NCBI GenBank assembly: GCA_034436295.1
Contig: DAOTVT010000147.1
Span: 1 to 13,803 of the forward strand
Source of the DNA: DTLA01 sp034436295
GTDB taxonomy: Bacteria > Chloroflexota > Anaerolineae > DTLA01
DNA: 13,803 nt
Direction: 5' to 3'
A program made the translations under genes and the position numbers. Of the stretch, positions 1 to 7,186 are shown piece after piece. Positions within the stretch are counted from its first letter, which is position 1. Each line of letters opens with the position of its first letter. The notes beneath the pieces were generated by a model. The model saw only the letters and a list, made by a program, of their open reading frames with translations, ran no database searches and was not told where the DNA came from.

Positions 1-1099
1 AGGTTGGCGTCGGGAGAGGTTCCAGCACAGCCAGCGACGCGGATGCGCGGCGCACCACAACCGCCTCCGCCGCGGGAAGCCCCAGCCGCTCCGAAAGCCA
101 CAGCGGCGCGCGGCGATACATCAGTCTCACCTCAACCTCCACGCGCCCGCGCACATCTGTGGGCACGACGAACGCGAACCGCTCCTGCACAGGGCGGCCG
201 GGGAACATGCGGTGATCCACGAACAGACTTGCCGCATCCAGCGAGGACACGCGCGGCTGGTAGTTGCCCTTGCTGTCCGCATATACGACTCCGTAGGGCA
301 GCGCCTCTGTGAACAGCGTCTCGCCGCCGGCCGTCGCGGTCATCTCCAGCCACATCTCGTATCCTTCCGGCTTGCCCGTCGGAAGCGCATGGCCCGCGCC
401 CGTGTTCTCCAGTCGCGCGTCAACAACGAGGGGGCTGCCCGCCCGCGCCGATTCCGGCCATCGGACTTGAAGGTCAATCGCGCGGCCGAGAGCCTCGCCC
501 TTCGCAGCAGCATCCATCGCGCCCGCGCCGAAGGCGTGGTCCGGCGATGCGCCCGCCATGTGGCACGCCTGGCACGTCCTCCCGCCATGAGCGTCCGCGC
601 TATTCACCCATTCCGTGTACGTGCTCTGAAGCGCCACGCCGCTGACGGGATGGTACTGCTCATGACACGCCGCGCAGAACAGCGGATCGGAGAAAAGGGG
701 GCTCGCCGACGTAGGGTGAGGAGCCTGGCCTGCCTTCGCGCTCCGCATGACGCCGTCCGCTGCCAGGCGAAACGCCCCGTTGCCTATGCCGTCCACCCGC
801 TCCACCAGATGGCAGGCCTGGCACGACACCCCATCGGCAGTGGAGGTATCGCCTTGCGTTCGCGGCGCATGGCAACGAGTGCACCCGTCCGTGCCCCACT
901 CCTGTGTCGCCGCGCCCACGAGCGCCAGGAACGCCTTGGATTCGGCGGCGTGAGCGTGCGCCGACATCGCCCACGTGCCGTACTCCCGCGCGTGGCACGC
1001 CCGACAGGTTTCGCCCGGCGCCTGCGCCTGCGCCCATAGCGCCAGGGCCAACACCCCCAGCAACATCAGCCCCGCGACCGCCCCGGGGCGAATCCGCAT
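1..1099 (-). CDS. Exported multiheme cytochrome c (c554-like), C-terminal part missing
   Basis: This is a predicted exported multiheme electron carrier, cut by the left edge; 366 residues are visible. Residues 1-27 form a signal peptide: basic MRIR, then a hydrophobic stretch (GLMLLGVLALALWAQAQA), with the first heme motif right behind it. Five CXXCH motifs are seen: CRACH 32-36, CTRCH 73-77, CQACH 93-97, CAACH 142-146 and CQACH 176-180. Extra histidines, as in WAMSAHAHA near residue 48, may be distal heme ligands. After the hemes a GHALPTG segment begins a heme-free, probably beta-rich region, an arrangement common in periplasmic or extracytoplasmic multiheme cytochromes. The ATG at 1099 has GGAGG 11 nt upstream; an in-frame TTG at 1105 sits 5 nt from the same site and is an alternative start. 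It lies 44 nt after the acyltransferase gene and is probably co-transcribed. The electron partner is unknown; it is not clearly a nitrite or hydroxylamine enzyme. Confidence 0.88.
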   Translation of the reverse strand, partial: MRIRPGAVAGLMLLGVLALALWAQAQAPGETCRACHAREYGTWAMSAHAHAAESKAFLALVGAATQEWGTDGCTRCHAPRTQGDTSTADGVSCQACHLVERVDGIGNGAFRLAADGVMRSAKAGQAPHPTSASPLFSDPLFCAACHEQYHPVSGVALQSTYTEWVNSADAHGGRTCQACHMAGASPDHAFGAGAMDAAAKGEALGRAIDLQVRWPESARAGSPLVVDARLENTGAGHALPTGKPEGYEMWLEMTATAGGETLFTEALPYGVVYADSKGNYQPRVSSLDAASLFVDHRMFPGRPVQERFAFVVPTDVRGRVEVEVRLMYRRAPLWLSERLGLPAAEAVVVRRASASLAVLEPLPTPT

Positions 1100-1143
1100 C
1101 CGCAAACTAACCTCCCCGCGCCCCATACTTGGCGTCCACCCGG

Positions 1144-1881
1144 CTACGGGCGGCCATCGCCCTGTTCGGGCGACGCCTCAAACGAGCCGCGCATCCGTTC
1201 GGGCAGCAGCGACGCAATGCGACGCATGATCTCCCGGCTGGCCCACTCCAGGGCCGCCTTCCGATCCACGGAGCGCGGCGGGTCCAGCGGCCCGAAGACC
1301 TCGCCGACGCGGATCTCCACGGGCGCGCGCTGCAACGAGCGCCAACGTTGCGGGGCCTCAAACGTGCCGGCAATCCCCACTGGCAATACCGGCACCCTCG
1401 CTTTCAGCGCGATAAACGCGGCTCCTGGCCATGCGCTGCTCAAATGGTTCAGATGGGTGCGCCCTTCGGGGAATATCCCCACGATCTTGCCGGCGCGCAG
1501 CATCTCCACGGCTTCACGGATGGCATCCACGTTGATTCCCATCTTCTCCACGGGTATCGCGCGGTACAGGCGGATGAACCACCCCACCCACTTGTGCGAC
1601 ATCGCCGCCCGCGCCCCGAGGAATTCTATGTCCCACGGGCTGGACAACGCCAACAGGGGCGGCTCCGCCCAATGGAAATGGTTGCACACCACCAGCAAAG
1701 GCCCGCCGCTGGGGAAATGCTCCTTACCGTACACCTGCGCCCTGAACAGCAGGCTCATGAGAGGGCGAGTGAACCCCCGAATCAGTTTTCGCCGTAACAG
1801 CAAACCTTTATCTGCAATCGCCGCGTATGTCATAGTCCGTCGCTGTGGCTGCTCTGCTCCCGAAGACAACATCTCCCGCAC
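1144..1881 (-). CDS. PlsC-like lysophospholipid acyltransferase with variant HX4E motif
   Basis: This 245-residue protein belongs to the glycerolphosphate acyltransferase superfamily; members transfer a fatty acyl group to 1-acyl-glycerol-3-phosphate or a related acceptor at the inner membrane face. Visible family blocks: VVCNHFHWAEP around residues 65-74 (block I), IFPEGRTH (block III, canonical FPEGTRS) and VPVLPVGIAG (block IV). The block I catalytic pair is normally HX4D; here it is His68-X4-Glu73, with Glu encoded by GAG. The substitution keeps the acid but is unusual. The start is GTG at 1881, chosen because GAGG lies 5 nt upstream; an ATG three codons later and one at 1833 have poorer ribosome-binding sites. 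It follows moaA by 37 nt and precedes the cytochrome gene, so it is probably the penultimate visible operon member with no obvious functional link to molybdopterin. The acceptor lipid cannot be told from sequence. Confidence 0.87.
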   Translation of the reverse strand: MREMLSSGAEQPQRRTMTYAAIADKGLLLRRKLIRGFTRPLMSLLFRAQVYGKEHFPSGGPLLVVCNHFHWAEPPLLALSSPWDIEFLGARAAMSHKWVGWFIRLYRAIPVEKMGINVDAIREAVEMLRAGKIVGIFPEGRTHLNHLSSAWPGAAFIALKARVPVLPVGIAGTFEAPQRWRSLQRAPVEIRVGEVFGPLDPPRSVDRKAALEWASREIMRRIASLLPERMRGSFEASPEQGDGRP

Positions 1882-1918
1882 GACAACCTCACGCTCGGCG
1901 GCAAGGGTCGCGACGCCA

Positions 1919-2896
1919 TCATCCGCCGATCTGCGACATCCCGCGCCCCGAAACGGCCACCCCCTCGTTCAGGTGATGCCCTTCGGGTTTCGCCGCCACC
2001 GCCGTCAGCAGAATCTGTTTCAGTTCCGCGTCGCTGACCCCGCTCCGCAACGCTTCGCGCAAGGGCACCTCCGCATCCGACAGAAGGCATGGCCGAAGCC
2101 TGCCATCCGCCGTCAAGCGGAGCCGATTGCACTGATGGCAGAAATGCTCGCTGATGGCGCTGATGAACCCGACGGTGCCGCACGCCCCTGGGATGCGGTA
2201 GTACGACGCGGGGCCGTTGCCGGCGCGCTGGTGCGCCACCTCCAACGAGCCGAACGCGGCCTCTATCCGCTCTCGCGCCTCGGCCACCGGCAGAAACCGC
2301 GCCTTGGCCGCCGGCCCTACCGGCATCGCCTCAATGAAGCGCACGTGGAAAGGCTCGCGCAGCGTCCTCCGCGCGAAATCCACAATCTCGTCGTCGTTCA
2401 CGCCGCGCAGCAAGACTGTGTTCACCTTGACAGGTTCCAGTCCCGCGGCCCGGGCCGCCTCAAGCCCGCGCTCCACGTCTTCCAGGTTCCCCAGCCGCGT
2501 GATGGCCCGGAAGCGTTCGGGGCGCAAGGTGTCCAGGCTCACGTTCACGCGGTCCAGGCCCGCCTTCGCCAGGTCTTCCGCATAGTGGGCCAGCAGCACG
2601 CCGTTCGTCGTCATCGCCAGATCATCCACGCCCGGAATGGCCGCAATCATCGCCACCAGCGACACGATCCCCGCCCGCACCAGCGGCTCCCCGCCCGTCA
2701 GGCGCACCTTCGTGATGCCCATCTCCGCCCCGATGCGCACCACCCGCACGATCTCCTCGTACCGAAGGATGTTCTCATGGGGAACCCACGGCACCCCCTC
2801 GGGCGGCATGCAATACACGCACCGCAGGTTGCAGCGGTCCGTTACCGACACGCGCAGGTAACTGATGGAGCGGTTGAAGGAGTCCAGGCAGGCCAT
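1919..2896 (-). CDS. moaA: GTP 3',8-cyclase MoaA (molybdenum cofactor biosynthesis)
   Basis: MoaA is a radical SAM enzyme that, with MoaC, converts GTP to cyclic pyranopterin monophosphate, the first step of molybdopterin synthesis. The 325-residue protein has the radical SAM cluster motif CX3CX2C at Cys22, Cys26 and Cys29 (DRCNLRCVYC), the SAM-binding LTGGEPL segment, and the second 4Fe-4S site at Cys253, Cys256 and Cys270 with the Arg-rich NRLRLTADGRLRPC stretch that contacts substrate. It ends in the Gly-Gly tail needed for activity in the family. The ATG at 2896 is chosen because AAGGA lies 8 nt upstream and the product begins as MoaA proteins do; the frame is open to 3025, but that extension is Arg-rich and lies wholly over the MOSC gene. 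It starts 5 nt after the MOSC stop, so the two are tightly coupled. Oxygen-sensitive clusters suit an anaerobic or microaerobic host. Confidence 0.97.
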   Translation of the reverse strand: MACLDSFNRSISYLRVSVTDRCNLRCVYCMPPEGVPWVPHENILRYEEIVRVVRIGAEMGITKVRLTGGEPLVRAGIVSLVAMIAAIPGVDDLAMTTNGVLLAHYAEDLAKAGLDRVNVSLDTLRPERFRAITRLGNLEDVERGLEAARAAGLEPVKVNTVLLRGVNDDEIVDFARRTLREPFHVRFIEAMPVGPAAKARFLPVAEARERIEAAFGSLEVAHQRAGNGPASYYRIPGACGTVGFISAISEHFCHQCNRLRLTADGRLRPCLLSDAEVPLREALRSGVSDAELKQILLTAVAAKPEGHHLNEGVAVSGRGMSQIGG

Positions 2897-2901
2897 GGCC
2901 G

Positions 2902-3348
2902 CTATCCTTCTTCGCCGATGGTTACAATGGTGTCGCCCTCGCGAATCATCCCCCCGACGATCACCCGCGCGAAGATCCCCTCGCGCGGCATCACGCAGTC
3001 GCCCGCCGCGCGATAGATGGCGCACTTTTCGTGGCAGATCTTCCCGTGCTGCGTGATTTCCAGCACCACCCCATCGCCGACGCGCACGCGGCTGCCGATG
3101 GGCAACGCCAGCAGGTCAATCCCCTCCGTCGTCAGGTTCTCGGCAAAACTCCCTGGCCGCACTTTGAGCCCAAGGGCGCGCATCTTGTCAATGCTCTCAA
3201 TGGCCAACAGGCTCACCTGCCGATGCCAATCCGCGGCATGAGCATCGCCCACCAGGCCCCAGTTCACGCGGGCCTCGGCCTGGCCCACGTTCTTCTTCGC
3301 TACGCCCTTTTTCGTACTTGTACAGACTGCGACGATGCGTCCTTGCAT
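2902..3348 (-). CDS. Stand-alone MOSC domain protein, molybdenum cofactor related
   Basis: MOSC domains bind or hand on molybdenum cofactor or sulfur; they occur at the C-terminus of Moco sulfurases and alone or fused to MogA/MoaB in anaerobes. This 148-residue protein is a single domain: N-terminal beta region (GRIVAVCTSTKKG), a GDAHAADWHRQVSLL segment, GSFAENLTTEGID, then HGKICHEKCAIY (Cys105, Cys109), GDCVMPREGIF (Cys118) and a VIVGG...GD.I tail. Those three Cys are typical of this short MOSC subgroup. ATG at 3348 is preferred because GAGG lies 6 nt before it; the frame also has a GTG at 3354, but that overlaps the same GAGG. It lies 60 nt after moaC and 5 nt before moaA. The exact biochemical step is not established for the subgroup; a role in Moco maturation or sulfur delivery is inferred from the neighbours. 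Confidence 0.92.
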   Translation of the reverse strand: MQGRIVAVCTSTKKGVAKKNVGQAEARVNWGLVGDAHAADWHRQVSLLAIESIDKMRALGLKVRPGSFAENLTTEGIDLLALPIGSRVRVGDGVVLEITQHGKICHEKCAIYRAAGDCVMPREGIFARVIVGGMIREGDTIVTIGEEG

Positions 3349-3408
3349 ATCCACCTCGCGTATTTCACAATCAAAGTGGCGACTCCGCCCAGGGCGCGAA
3401 CGCCCACA

Positions 3409-3918
3409 CTAGATGTCGCGAGCCTCCCACGTGCCACTGCGCCCGCCGCTTTTGCGAATCAGCCGCACATCGGCGATGCGCATGCCCCGATCCACTGCCT
3501 TGCACATGTCGTACATCGTGAGGGCCGCCACGCATACCGCCGTCAGCGCCTCCATCTCCACGCCCGTCTTCCCCACGGTCTTGGCCGTCGCCGTGATGAC
3601 CACTTCGGCGGTGCCGTCGGCGTTCGCTGTCGCCCCGTCAATGTCCACCGACACGACCACCTGCGTGAGCGCCAGGGGATGGCACAGCGGAATCAAGTCC
3701 GATGTCCGCTTGGCGCCCATCACGCCCGCCAGTTCCGCCGCCGCGCGCACGTCGCCTTTGGCGATGTCCCCCTGCCGAATCAGGTTCAGCGTCTCGGCGC
3801 TCATCCGAACGACCCCGCGGGCAACGGCCACGCGCTCCGAATCGCTCTTCGCGCCCACGTCCACCATGCGCGCCTTGCCTGAACTGTCCAGGTGCGACAG
3901 CGTCTTGCCCTGGCTCAT
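3409..3918 (-). CDS. moaC: Cyclic pyranopterin monophosphate synthase MoaC
   Basis: MoaC acts after MoaA, rearranging 3',8-cH2GTP to cyclic pyranopterin monophosphate. The 169-residue length fits the family. Conserved active-site blocks are all present: KRTSDLIPLCHPL (His80), GKTGVEMEALTAV (Glu121, Glu123) and MYDMCKAVDRGM (Asp137, Lys140); the spacing Glu-X-Glu, 14 residues to Asp and 3 to Lys matches the known catalytic set. The ATG at 3918 shares its A with the TGA of the upstream gene (TGATG), so translation is probably coupled. A GTG at 3939 in the same frame is rejected because it lies inside the upstream gene and lacks a ribosome-binding site. No moaD, moaE, moeA or mogA is in the window, so the rest of the pathway must lie elsewhere. 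Confidence 0.97.
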   Translation of the reverse strand: MSQGKTLSHLDSSGKARMVDVGAKSDSERVAVARGVVRMSAETLNLIRQGDIAKGDVRAAAELAGVMGAKRTSDLIPLCHPLALTQVVVSVDIDGATANADGTAEVVITATAKTVGKTGVEMEALTAVCVAALTMYDMCKAVDRGMRIADVRLIRKSGGRSGTWEARDI

Positions 3919-4310
3919 CAAAAACACCCCAACTGGCACTGTGCGATCTTGACGCCCAGCGCCTCGGCGTGGGCGCTCGCATCCATCGGCGGGCGGCCGA
4001 GTCGCCCCGCGATCTCAAACAACTGCGCGCACGTTACCTTGCCGTCCCGTGCCGCCGCCCGAATCGCATCCGACAACGCCGAATCCAGGCTCGCCGGCTG
4101 CTTGACGATCTTATGCTCTCCCAGCCGCTTCTCGCCATACCCGAACAGGCCCAACTGGCAATGGCTGATGCGGATGTCCAGTCGGTCGGCCATTTCGCCC
4201 ACCGCCCGACGCTCCACCCCAGCACGCTCAGCGATCCTCCACGCCACAGCGCAGGGGAGTTTCCCATCCCGAAGGTTCTCGCGAATCTCCTTCTCAAGGT
4301 CAGCGCCCAT
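3918..4310 (-). CDS. Unrecognised tandem-repeat CQLG protein, wHTH-like, coupled to moaC
   Basis: I do not recognise a named family. The 130-residue protein is two 52-residue units in perfect gap-free register (offset 74): residues 5-56 and 79-130. Shared positions include RDGK (14-17 and 88-91), a Cys-Ala pair (Cys20 and Cys94), an IA.R.G turn (26-31 and 100-105), Ala41/Ala115 and Leu44/Leu118, and a terminal CQLG.F (Cys51 and Cys125). Each unit thus holds C-X30-C. Each unit reads as three short helices followed by a strand, resembling a small winged helix-turn-helix; that fold is inference. The linker (57-78) carries a GYGEKRLGEHKIV segment rich in Gly and basic residues. The ATG at 4310 has an excellent AGGAGG 7 nt upstream, directly after the kinase stop. 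The stop overlaps moaC by one base. Possible roles are a regulator or a metal/cofactor-binding helper of early Moco synthesis; neither is shown. Confidence 0.85.
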   Translation of the reverse strand: MGADLEKEIRENLRDGKLPCAVAWRIAERAGVERRAVGEMADRLDIRISHCQLGLFGYGEKRLGEHKIVKQPASLDSALSDAIRAAARDGKVTCAQLFEIAGRLGRPPMDASAHAEALGVKIAQCQLGCF

Positions 4311-4329
4311 GAAGAATCCTCCTAAATTG

Positions 4330-7032
4330 TCAGCCCAGGTCGGCCAGGGCTTTGGTGATCAAATCGCTCAACTCTTCAAATTCAAAAGGCTTGGGCAGGA
4401 TATAGTCCACCCCTCTACGCCTCGCCTCCGTAACCTCCGCGCTCACGCCCCAACCTGTGATGAGGATGACCGGCGTCTTCGGAGAGGCCGCCTTGACCTG
4501 GCGCGCCACCTCCCAGCCCGACTGATCCGGAAGGCCCAAATCGGTGATCACCAGGTCGGCCCGCCTCTCCGCGAACGAGGCGATTCCCTCCGACGCCGTG
4601 CGGAAGGTGCGCACCTCATGCCCCTCCAGCCCCAGGATGCTCGCCAGCAGCCTGCGGATGCTCTCCTCATCTTCAACTACCAAGATACTGAGGCTCCTCT
4701 GGTTTTGCGTTGACTGTGTCATAGACAACTCTTCCTTGGATTCGTGTGGCCGGACATGGTGCGCCAATGGCAGGAGCACGGCGAACGTGCTGCCTTTGCC
4801 CACTTCGCTCTCCACCCGGATGGTACCCCCATGGCGGGCAACGATTTCACGGGCCACGCAAAGCCCCATGCCGGCATTGCCGCTGCCTTTCGTCGTGAGG
4901 AAAGGCGTGAACAGTCGCCCCATGATTTCGGGCGGAATGCCCACGCCCGTGTCCTGCACCTTGATGACCGCCTGATCTCCCTCACGCCGCGTTTCCAACA
5001 CAAGCCGCCCGCCTTCGGGCATCGCGTCCACCGCGTTGAATATCAGGTTCGTGAGCACCTCGCTCAGTTCGGCGGCCGAGCCCACAACCGACATCGGCTT
5101 GCCCCTTCGGAACTTCACATCTATCGGCGGGCGGTCCGACACGGGATCGCGCCAGCGCGGCTCGGTCAACAGAATCGCGTCCTCCACCAGGCGATTCACG
5201 TCCAGCGGCGCGAAGTCCTCGCCCTCGCGATGGCGCGCAAACCCCATAATGCGGCGCACCGTCTGCGCGCCGTTGCGGGCCGCCCGCTCAATCACCTGCA
5301 ACGACTCGCGTGTCGCGGGATCTTGCACATGGGTCAGCATCAACTGCACACGCCCCAGGATGCTCGTCAGCACGTTGTTGAAGTCGTGCGCCACGCCCGC
5401 CGACAGTTCGGCCAGCGCCCTCATTCGCTCCGAATGCACCAAGTGGGTCTGACTCTCGCGCAGTCGTTCCAGGGCATCCTCCATCTCCGAATACAACCGC
5501 GCGTTCTGAATGGCAATCGCCAGATGCCCCGACACCTGCCGCAACAAATCCACATCATCGTGAGAGAAAGCGCCGCCGTCCCCAGCGCCGACCGTCCACA
5601 GCCCAAGACACTTCCCGTCCCCCATCACCGGCACCACAACCAGCGCCGCCAGCCCCGCAGAGGCCAGCGACTGCCTCGCGCTCCCCTGGTTCTCGCTGTC
5701 GGTCGCCGCGCGCACAATCGCGACTTCCGCCGTATCCGAGCAGCCGAAGGACTCCAGAACCCCGCGTAGCGCCGCAATGCCCTCCTCGGTCGCACTGACG
5801 GCCGACCAACCGCCATCAAGGGCGTTACGCTGCCACAAGCACATGTGCGAGTGGGGCAGCAGCGGCATCAGCGACCGCGAGACGGCGGCCACAATCTCCT
5901 TGAGGTCAAACGTCGCCGTGATGGCTTTGGCGATCTCGCCGACGGCGGCCAGGCGCTCGGCCCGATTCCGCGCGGCCTGAAACAGCCGGGCGTTGTCAAT
6001 GGCAATCGCAGCCTGGTCGGCTAGTAGCCCCAGCAGCCGCAACTCGTCCTCGCCGAACACGTGGGGCTGCACAAACGCGATGTTCAGCGCGCCGAGCACG
6101 TGGTTGGCGCGTCGGAGCGGCAGGCTGGCGATGGACTCCAACCCTCCGGCCCTGCGCGCGGGGTCAGCAAACAGAGGATGTGAACGACAGTCGGGGATCA
6201 CCACAGGCTCGCCCGAACGGACGCAGGTCATGGTAATGCCATCTGGCCGCGGCGTGGTCTCTGGCCGCAGGTCGCTCTCTCCCGTCGCCCACAGCGCCGC
6301 GCCAAACGACAGCCGCCCCGTGCTCTCGTCGTACAGAAACACATGCGCGTCGCTGGCATCCGTCAATTCTAGCGCCGTCTGCACCACCAACTTGAGCACC
6401 GCCGACAGATCCAGCGACGAGACCAATTCCAGGCTCACCCGCTGGAGCGCATCCAGTTCGCGGACTCGGCGCTGCGATTCCTGGTACAGTCGCGCGTTTT
6501 CAATGGCCACCGCGGCCTGGCTGGCCACGTGCAGCAAGACTTCTTGGTCCGCCTCGCCGTAAGCCCCTGGCTCATAACTGGCGGTTACCAGCACGCCCAC
6601 CACGCGGTCGCCCAGCAGCATCGGCACTCCCAGCCACGAGCGCGACATTCTCGGCTTGCCCATGAAAATCGGCGCGCACGGGAGCGTGTCTTGCTCCATA
6701 TCGCGCACCAGCAGCGGCTTCCGATGGTCTATGATCCACCGCGTAAGCCCCGTCGTGATCCTGCGCCGCGTCCGCGGAAATCGCTGCCCTTCGTCTATCA
6801 GAATCTCAATGCTGACTTCGTCCGTGCGTGAGTCGTAGAGGGTAACGTAATACGTATCAGCCGCAATGAGTTTTCGTATCTCCTCGTAGAACAGTTCCAG
6901 CAGCACGGAGATATCGGGGACAGAACTGATCAAGCGGCTGGTCTCACGCAGCAGCGTGTACCCGTCCGAATCCAAGTCCCGAAGCGGCGTCTGCCTTCCG
7001 GGCGTGGATGGAACCTGCCGAGACTCCACCAT
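4330..7032 (-). CDS. Soluble hybrid histidine kinase: 3 GAF, HisKA, HATPase, receiver
   Basis: A 900-residue cytosolic sensor kinase with its own receiver; no membrane segment or signal peptide is seen. Domain order: GAF1 about 38-180, GAF2 about 190-350, GAF3 about 365-510 (each ending in an AIENARLYQ-like helix), a short coiled-coil linker 512-535, HisKA with phospho-acceptor His549 (AGVAHDFNN), HATPase with N-box Asn666 (NLIFNAVDAM), G1 Asp694 (DTGVGIP), F-box LFTPFLTTK and G2 GMGLCVARE, then a receiver about 780-897 with acidic pair Glu787/Asp788, phospho-acceptor Asp831 (TDLGLP), Thr in LITGW and Lys in PKPF. All catalytic residues are intact. No DNA-binding output domain, so output passes to another partner or the receiver tunes the kinase. 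ATG 7032 has GGAG 11 nt upstream. The next gene begins 19 nt after the stop. The ligand of the GAF domains is not evident. Confidence 0.95.
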   Translation of the reverse strand: MVESRQVPSTPGRQTPLRDLDSDGYTLLRETSRLISSVPDISVLLELFYEEIRKLIAADTYYVTLYDSRTDEVSIEILIDEGQRFPRTRRRITTGLTRWIIDHRKPLLVRDMEQDTLPCAPIFMGKPRMSRSWLGVPMLLGDRVVGVLVTASYEPGAYGEADQEVLLHVASQAAVAIENARLYQESQRRVRELDALQRVSLELVSSLDLSAVLKLVVQTALELTDASDAHVFLYDESTGRLSFGAALWATGESDLRPETTPRPDGITMTCVRSGEPVVIPDCRSHPLFADPARRAGGLESIASLPLRRANHVLGALNIAFVQPHVFGEDELRLLGLLADQAAIAIDNARLFQAARNRAERLAAVGEIAKAITATFDLKEIVAAVSRSLMPLLPHSHMCLWQRNALDGGWSAVSATEEGIAALRGVLESFGCSDTAEVAIVRAATDSENQGSARQSLASAGLAALVVVPVMGDGKCLGLWTVGAGDGGAFSHDDVDLLRQVSGHLAIAIQNARLYSEMEDALERLRESQTHLVHSERMRALAELSAGVAHDFNNVLTSILGRVQLMLTHVQDPATRESLQVIERAARNGAQTVRRIMGFARHREGEDFAPLDVNRLVEDAILLTEPRWRDPVSDRPPIDVKFRRGKPMSVVGSAAELSEVLTNLIFNAVDAMPEGGRLVLETRREGDQAVIKVQDTGVGIPPEIMGRLFTPFLTTKGSGNAGMGLCVAREIVARHGGTIRVESEVGKGSTFAVLLPLAHHVRPHESKEELSMTQSTQNQRSLSILVVEDEESIRRLLASILGLEGHEVRTFRTASEGIASFAERRADLVITDLGLPDQSGWEVARQVKAASPKTPVILITGWGVSAEVTEARRRGVDYILPKPFEFEELSDLITKALADLG
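4720..4740 (-). promoter_or_regulatory. Internal ribosome-binding site and start for a free receiver domain
   Basis: Inside the hybrid kinase frame, AAGGAAG (4737-4731) lies 8 nt before an in-frame ATG at 4722-4720. Starting there would give a 130-residue free receiver (4722-4330; Met771 of the kinase), beginning MTQSTQNQRS just ahead of the receiver's first strand. Strength and spacing are as good as at real gene starts in this window, and the start falls exactly at the domain boundary. Whether it is used is not known. Confidence 0.5.
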
Positions 7033-7070
7033 GGTCTTTTCCGCTCCTCGCGGGTTGCCGATTGTGGCTA

Positions 7071-7099
7071 ATCATAACACAGGGCAGCCGCGCGCGCAA
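7071..7099 (-). promoter_or_regulatory. Predicted sigma70-type promoter for the kinase-moa operon
   Basis: On the minus strand an extended -10, TGTTATGAT (7079-7071; hexamer TATGAT matches 5 of 6), is preceded at a 17-nt spacing by TTGCGC (7099-7094; 3 of 6 to TTGACA). Transcription would start near 7064, giving a leader of about 32 nt before the ATG at 7032. It lies in the 154-nt gap between the AAA ATPase and the kinase, the only sizeable gap on this strand between 1 and 8491, so it probably drives everything down to the cytochrome. Confidence 0.55.
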
Positions 7100-7186
7100 A
7101 ACGACAGCCGCCCCGCTCGCTCCTCATCTTCTCGCCCCGCGCGTGGAGAGGCCGCGTACCAGGCCGCACCGCCTGCACCGAGTCCG

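Noticed and set aside
1217..3016. 599-codon open frame on the plus strand opposite plsC-like, moaA and MOSC genes
   Set aside because: Arg/His/Pro-rich antisense shadow; the minus strand carries intact catalytic motifs and good ribosome-binding sites.
2897..3025. N-terminal extension of MoaA to the upstream in-frame start
   Set aside because: Arg-rich, wholly overlapping the MOSC gene, and MoaA proteins begin near the ATG at 2896.
3919..3939. GTG start extending MoaC by seven residues
   Set aside because: Lies inside the upstream gene without a ribosome-binding site; the TGATG overlap supports ATG 3918.
4330..4740. Frameshift or sequencing error joining separate kinase and receiver genes
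   Set aside because: The frame is open throughout with no stop or disrupted codon pattern, and hybrid kinases of this layout are common.
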